NCBI GenBank assembly: GCA_946611605.1
Contig: CAMODU010000011.1
Location: 1 to 34,339 of the forward strand
Source of the DNA: an uncultured bacterium
GTDB lineage: Bacteria; Bacillota_I; Bacilli_A; RF39; UBA660
Direction of reading: 5' to 3'
Length of the DNA stretch: 34,339 nucleotides
This document shows, piece after piece, positions 30,922-34,339 of the stretch. The notes under the pieces are model-generated. The model worked only from the letters and a program-made list of their open reading frames with translations. It was not told where the DNA came from and made no database searches. The position numbers and the translations under genes are program-made. Each line of letters starts with the position of its first letter. The stretch's first letter is position 1.

Positions 30922-32721
30922 ATGGCTAATATGGATAAGATTAAACCAAAATTAGAGCTTATTCCACATTTACCTGGTTCATATCAGTATTATGATATAA
31001 ATGGAAATATTATATATGTTGGAAAAGCTAAAGATTTAAAGAATAGAGTTTCCTCATATTTCAATGGAAAACAAACAGGTAAAACTAAGAAATTAGTAGA
31101 AGATATAGATGATTTAAGATATATAGTTACATCATCTGAATTGGAATCATTTTTACTTGAGATTAATTTAATTAAGAAATATGATCCTAAATATAATATA
31201 TTACTAAGAGATGATAAGAGTTATCCTTATATTGAATATAAAAGAGATCCTTATCCAGAGGTAAAAATATCAAGATATTTAAATATTAAGAAAAAGGATA
31301 ATAAACATTTATTTGGCCCTTATGTAAATGCTCATGCAGCAAGAAAGATAGTTGAATTAATTAATAGATTATATCCTATTAAGAAATGTAGAAATGGTAA
31401 GGAACTATGTCTTTATTATCATATACATGAATGTTTAGGTTATTGTTGTAAAGAAGTAGATAAAGAAACAATAGATAATATGGAAAAAGATATATTATCT
31501 TTCTTAAATGGAAATGATCAAGTAATAATTAATAAATTAAAAGATAAAATGAATACTTATTCATCTAATCTTCAATTTGAAGAAGCTCAAGAGATGAAAG
31601 AATATTTAGATTATATAAATATAATCATGCAAAAACAAAAGATTGATTTACCTGATCTAATAGATCGTGATGTAATTAATTATACTGTTCAAAATGGATA
31701 TTTATCTATAGTAATATTTTTTATTAGACATGGTAAATTAATAGGTAGTAAGAATGAAATATTATTAATAGAAGATGATTATATTGATGATATAGAAACA
31801 TTTATATCATTATTCTATGAAAAACATGAAATACCTAAAGAAATTTTAGTACCTGATGAATTAAATGATGAATTATTATCAGGAATATTAAATACTAAAG
31901 TATTACATATATCTCGTGGACCTAAAAAGAAGTTATTAGAATTAGCTAAAGATAATAGTAATATTTATTTAAAAAATAATTTTGAAACTATTAATAGAAA
32001 ACTAAAAAGAACATCTGGTGCTAATGATGAATTATCTAAGTTATTAGGAATAGATATACATAGAATTGAATCATTTGATAATTCACATCTATTTGGTAAT
32101 TATGCAGTATCAGGGATGGTAGTATTTAAAGATGGTACAGAATCTAAAAATGATTATCGTAAGTATAAAGTATCTGTTGATGTAAATGATGATTATAATA
32201 CTATGAAAGAAGTTGCTTATAGACGATATTATCGTGCTTTAATAGATAAATCTCCTTTACCTGATTTAATACTTGTAGATGGTGGAAAAGGCCAAATACA
32301 TGCAATAAATGATGTATTAGATATGTTAGATTTAAGAGATAGAATTAAAGTATGTGGTTTAGTTAAAAATGATAAACATATGACTAATGATTTAATGGAT
32401 GGTAATACATTAGAAGTTATACCATTAGATAGAACTAGTAACGTATTCCATTATATAACTAGAATACAAGATGAAGTACATAGATTTGCTATCACTTATC
32501 ATAGACAAATAAGATCTAAAGGTTCTTTATCATCTATACTTGATAATGTAGAAGGTATAGGTGCTGTAAGACGTAAAGAATTACTAAAGAAATATGGGTC
32601 TATTAAGAAGATAAATGAGGCATCTATTGAAGATTTGAGTACAATTATACCTAAAGATATAGCAATTAATCTAAAAAGCTATTTAAATGACTATTTAAAG
32701 AGTAAAGAAACATCTAAATAA
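30922..32721 (+). CDS. uvrC: UvrABC excinuclease subunit C
   Basis: Makes both incisions in nucleotide excision repair. The 599-residue length is normal. The N-terminal GIY-YIG nuclease has PGSYQYYDINGNIIYVGKAK and LKNRVSSYF. The UVR motif lies near residues 205-240 (LQFEEAQEMKEYLDYIN), where UvrB binds. The RNase H-like second nuclease has FDNSHLFGNYAVSGMVVF and LILVDGGKGQI. Tandem helix-hairpin-helix motifs close the protein (NVEGIGAVRRKELLKKYG). AGGAGG lies eight bases before the ATG. Stands alone; uvrA and uvrB are not here. Confidence 0.97.
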   Translation: MANMDKIKPKLELIPHLPGSYQYYDINGNIIYVGKAKDLKNRVSSYFNGKQTGKTKKLVEDIDDLRYIVTSSELESFLLEINLIKKYDPKYNILLRDDKSYPYIEYKRDPYPEVKISRYLNIKKKDNKHLFGPYVNAHAARKIVELINRLYPIKKCRNGKELCLYYHIHECLGYCCKEVDKETIDNMEKDILSFLNGNDQVIINKLKDKMNTYSSNLQFEEAQEMKEYLDYINIIMQKQKIDLPDLIDRDVINYTVQNGYLSIVIFFIRHGKLIGSKNEILLIEDDYIDDIETFISLFYEKHEIPKEILVPDELNDELLSGILNTKVLHISRGPKKKLLELAKDNSNIYLKNNFETINRKLKRTSGANDELSKLLGIDIHRIESFDNSHLFGNYAVSGMVVFKDGTESKNDYRKYKVSVDVNDDYNTMKEVAYRRYYRALIDKSPLPDLILVDGGKGQIHAINDVLDMLDLRDRIKVCGLVKNDKHMTNDLMDGNTLEVIPLDRTSNVFHYITRIQDEVHRFAITYHRQIRSKGSLSSILDNVEGIGAVRRKELLKKYGSIKKINEASIEDLSTIIPKDIAINLKSYLNDYLKSKETSK

Positions 32722-32750
32722 TTGATAATAAATGCTATTAATTATATAAT
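32722..32750 (+). promoter_or_regulatory. Promoter of the membrane protein gene at 32774
   Basis: TTGATA (32722-32727, directly after the uvrC stop), 17 bases, TATAAT (32745-32750), 23 bases before the ATG. Confidence 0.75.
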
Positions 32751-32773
32751 TATTATAGAATAGAAGTGGTTAA

Positions 32774-33328
32774 ATGAATAAAGGTGGAATTGATCATAAA
32801 ATCTATTATATATTAATTCCTTTAGGTGCTCTGTTATTAGCAATAATATGTAATATTATATATGATAAATATCATCAAATTAAGTTAGATATAGATACTA
32901 AAGAAATAGTTAATTATTTAGTATCTAAAGATTATGAAACAGAAGATCAATATAAAGAAACAGCTATACAAGAGTTTCAAAAAAGAGGATATGATGATTC
33001 TGAATTAATATCTGTTATGTTAGGTGATGATTATTTATTAGTTGTTAAATATCATGCTTTTAATGATTTAAAAACATTCTTAAATATCTTCCATATTGAT
33101 TGGGTAGATGAAGATGGAATGATATCAGATGAAAATATTAATAAAGGATTAGAAGAAAAAACTGGACATGCAGTAAGTCGTTATATTGTTAAGAAAAATG
33201 AATATAATGAACCTGTTATAGAGAAGTTTGATAGAGATGAAAATGAGTTCTATTTAGAGAAAGCTCAAAAAGAGCAAGAAGAAAGAGATAGAACATCTAC
33301 AACTGAAGCAGTTGTAATCGACGAATAA
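32774..33328 (+). CDS. N-terminally anchored membrane protein, unknown
   Basis: A 184-residue protein. A single hydrophobic helix (about residues 11-30, YYILIPLGALLLAIICNIIY) near the N-terminus precedes a charged, mostly soluble domain of about 150 residues ending in an acidic tail with coiled-coil character (EKAQKEQEERDRTST). No cysteines occur outside the membrane segment, and I see no catalytic motif. Repeated acidic stretches (GDDY, WVDEDG, DRDENEFYLEK) are the main feature. It has a strong promoter of its own and AGAAGTGG before the ATG. Role unknown; rpmG follows with a separate promoter. Confidence 0.75.
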   Translation: MNKGGIDHKIYYILIPLGALLLAIICNIIYDKYHQIKLDIDTKEIVNYLVSKDYETEDQYKETAIQEFQKRGYDDSELISVMLGDDYLLVVKYHAFNDLKTFLNIFHIDWVDEDGMISDENINKGLEEKTGHAVSRYIVKKNEYNEPVIEKFDRDENEFYLEKAQKEQEERDRTSTTEAVVIDE

Positions 33329-33342
33329 TTGATAATTTATGT

Positions 33343-33371
33343 TTGAAATACATATATTATTATGATAAAAT
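33343..33371 (+). promoter_or_regulatory. Promoter of rpmG-efp
   Basis: TTGAAA (33343-33348), 17 bases, TAAAAT (33366-33371) preceded by TGA. The rpmG ATG is 29 bases on. Confidence 0.65.
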
Positions 33372-33399
33372 ACAATATAGTTTAAGTGAGGTGTGAAAA

Positions 33400-33579
33400 A
33401 TGGCTAGTAAAAAGACTGGAGCAAGAGTACAAGTTGCTTTAAAATGTTCTGAATGTGGAAATTTAATTAGACCTACTTTTAAGAATACAAAAAATACAAC
33501 AGATAAGCTAGAAATGAAGAAATTCTGTCCTAGATGTAATAAATCAACTACATTTGTTGAAACTAAAATAGGAAAGTAA
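33400..33579 (+). CDS. rpmG: 50S ribosomal protein L33
   Basis: A 59-residue bL33. It begins MASKKTGARVQVALKCSECG and has two CxxC pairs (C16/C19 and C43/C46), so this is the zinc-binding form, which in Bacillus is used when zinc is sufficient. The internal KNTKNTTDKLEMKKFCPRC is typical. GAGGTG lies eight bases before the ATG. efp starts 18 bases after its stop, and the two are probably co-transcribed. Confidence 0.95.
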   Translation: MASKKTGARVQVALKCSECGNLIRPTFKNTKNTTDKLEMKKFCPRCNKSTTFVETKIGK

Positions 33580-33597
33580 TATAAGGAGTGAATATAC

Positions 33598-34158
33598 ATG
33601 AATATATCTATAAATGATATTAAGAATGGTATGACTATCATAATTGATGGTAAATTATGTATGATAGAAGATTTCCAACATGTTAAACCAGGTAAAGGTT
33701 CTGCTTTCATGAGAATTAAATTAAGAAATTTAAGAACTGGTGCATTAGTTGAAAATACATATAATACTAATATTACTGTTGAAAAAGCTAGAGTAGATAG
33801 AATGCCTATGCAATATCTATATCAAGATGGTAATAACTATATTTTTATGAATACTGAAACATATGATCAAATAGAATTACCTAAAGATAAGATTGGTGAT
33901 AACGCTAACTTCTTAAAAGAAGGTTTAGAAGTAGTTATTGCTATGCATGAAGGAGAAATGTTAGGAATTCAATTACCTGATAAGATAGAATTTGAAGTAG
34001 TTGATACTCAAGATGCTACTAAAGGTAATACTACTAATAATGCTCAAAAAGATGCAACTATTGAAACAGGATATACTATTAAAGTACCATTATTTATAAA
34101 TCAAGGTGAAAAGATCTTAGTATCTACATCTGATGGAAAATATGCAGGAAGAGCTTAA
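33598..34158 (+). CDS. efp: Translation elongation factor P
   Basis: Relieves ribosome stalling at polyproline. The 186-residue length is normal. Domain I has the loop VKPGKGSAFMRIKLRN, whose tip lysine K33 (PGKG) corresponds to the residue modified in other species (lysylation in E. coli, 5-aminopentanol in Bacillus). Domain II includes YNTNITVEKARVDR and MQYLYQDG; domain III ends with IKVPLFINQGEKILVSTSDG and YAGRA. The modification enzyme is not in the window, and the Lys/Gly tip fits the Bacillus type. AAGGAG precedes the ATG. A terminator spans the stop codon. Confidence 0.98.
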   Translation: MNISINDIKNGMTIIIDGKLCMIEDFQHVKPGKGSAFMRIKLRNLRTGALVENTYNTNITVEKARVDRMPMQYLYQDGNNYIFMNTETYDQIELPKDKIGDNANFLKEGLEVVIAMHEGEMLGIQLPDKIEFEVVDTQDATKGNTTNNAQKDATIETGYTIKVPLFINQGEKILVSTSDGKYAGRA

Positions 34159-34169
34159 TTGCTCTTTTT
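34149..34169 (+). terminator. Terminator of rpmG-efp
   Basis: AAGAGC (34149-34154) pairs with GCTCTT (34161-34166); loop TTAATT contains the TAA stop codon; a T run follows. Confidence 0.82.
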
Positions 34170-34177
34170 TTATAAAA

Positions 34178-34339
34178 ATGAATAAAAGCGATATTGTAAA
34201 AAGAATAAAGAAATATTATAAAAAATATAATAATGGTATAGAATTATCTTTAGTTAATTATGAATATTTAAATTATTATATAAGAATAGATGAATATAAA
34301 GGTACATATTATTTAAGATATTTTGATCTTAATAGTATG
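34178..34339 (+). CDS. Partial ORF running off the window end
   Basis: From the ATG at 34178 the frame stays open for 54 codons to the last base, which is notable in such AT-rich sequence. It begins MNKSDIVKRIKKYY and is rich in Tyr, Asn and Lys. No ribosome binding site precedes it, and the ATG is only some nine bases after the efp terminator T run, so either the true start differs or translation is leaderless-like. No family can be assigned from the fragment. Confidence 0.45.
   Translation, partial: MNKSDIVKRIKKYYKKYNNGIELSLVNYEYLNYYIRIDEYKGTYYLRYFDLNSM

Noticed and set aside
33360-33710. Minus-strand ORF of 116 codons
   Set aside because: It runs antisense through rpmG and the start of efp, both certain genes.
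1-34339. Translation with code 4 (UGA as Trp)
   Set aside because: Conserved tryptophans are UGG throughout, and no conserved gene needs UGA read as Trp; rimM ends in UGA as expected.

Overview
The window is very AT-rich, densely packed chromosomal DNA that reads with the standard bacterial code: tryptophan is TGG, and 33 complete genes end in UAA (30), UAG (2) or UGA (1). The gene content points to a walled, low-GC Bacillota of class Bacilli, on the side of the Mollicutes, Erysipelotrichia and uncultured gut lineages such as RF39. The evidence is a recU-ponA operon, a comN-like gene beside rel and dtd, rimM-trmD, Der and EngB GTPases, and sigma-A promoters with many extended TGnTATAAT boxes. 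The lineage is an inference; no rRNA gene is present.

Layout. 3-926 holds a membrane-anchored glycerophosphodiesterase cut by the window edge. 995-2266 is enolase. 2331-3445 is the most accessory-looking stretch: a structured 155-bp intergenic element with 15-bp inverted ends, followed by a RhuM-Fic fusion protein. Then come a tRNA-Gln(CUG), a HAD phosphatase, a 49-residue basic protein, an ANL adenylating enzyme with its own consensus promoter, and a hybrid histidine kinase with two receiver domains. From about 4344 to 6900 (the ligase plus the sensor half of the kinase) codon use differs from the rest. 8671-10672 is the rpsB-tsf unit with a structured leader. 10753-17061 on the minus strand holds a PilB/ComGA-like ATPase and recU-ponA. 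17150-25610 is a run of plus-strand housekeeping genes: engB, a pseudopilin, der, a membrane protein, a YgjP-like peptidase, a TrmH-type methyltransferase, a decayed GDPD paralogue, rimM, trmD, an unknown gene and tig. 25669-28527 is comN-rel-dtd. 28535-30824 on the minus strand holds a putative zinc peptidase, a short YigZ-like protein and an unknown. 30922-34158 has uvrC, a membrane protein, rpmG and efp, and a partial ORF runs off the end.

Most genes serve translation (S2, EF-Ts, L33, EF-P, RimM, TrmD, Der, EngB, Dtd, tRNA-Gln), the stringent response, wall synthesis and DNA repair. No CRISPR array, transposase, integrase or rRNA was seen.

Most worth a second look: a Rel protein whose ppGpp-hydrolase metal site is broken while its synthetase motifs are intact; the structured element before RhuM-Fic; two genes (RhuM-Fic and the hybrid kinase) with a codon-use break at the domain boundary; ribosomal protein S2 with a HeH/SAP/Rho_N-like C-terminal tail; a GDPD-fold protein without catalytic residues; and a compact gene-end layout in which stop codons sit in terminator loops and -35 boxes sit in terminator stems.
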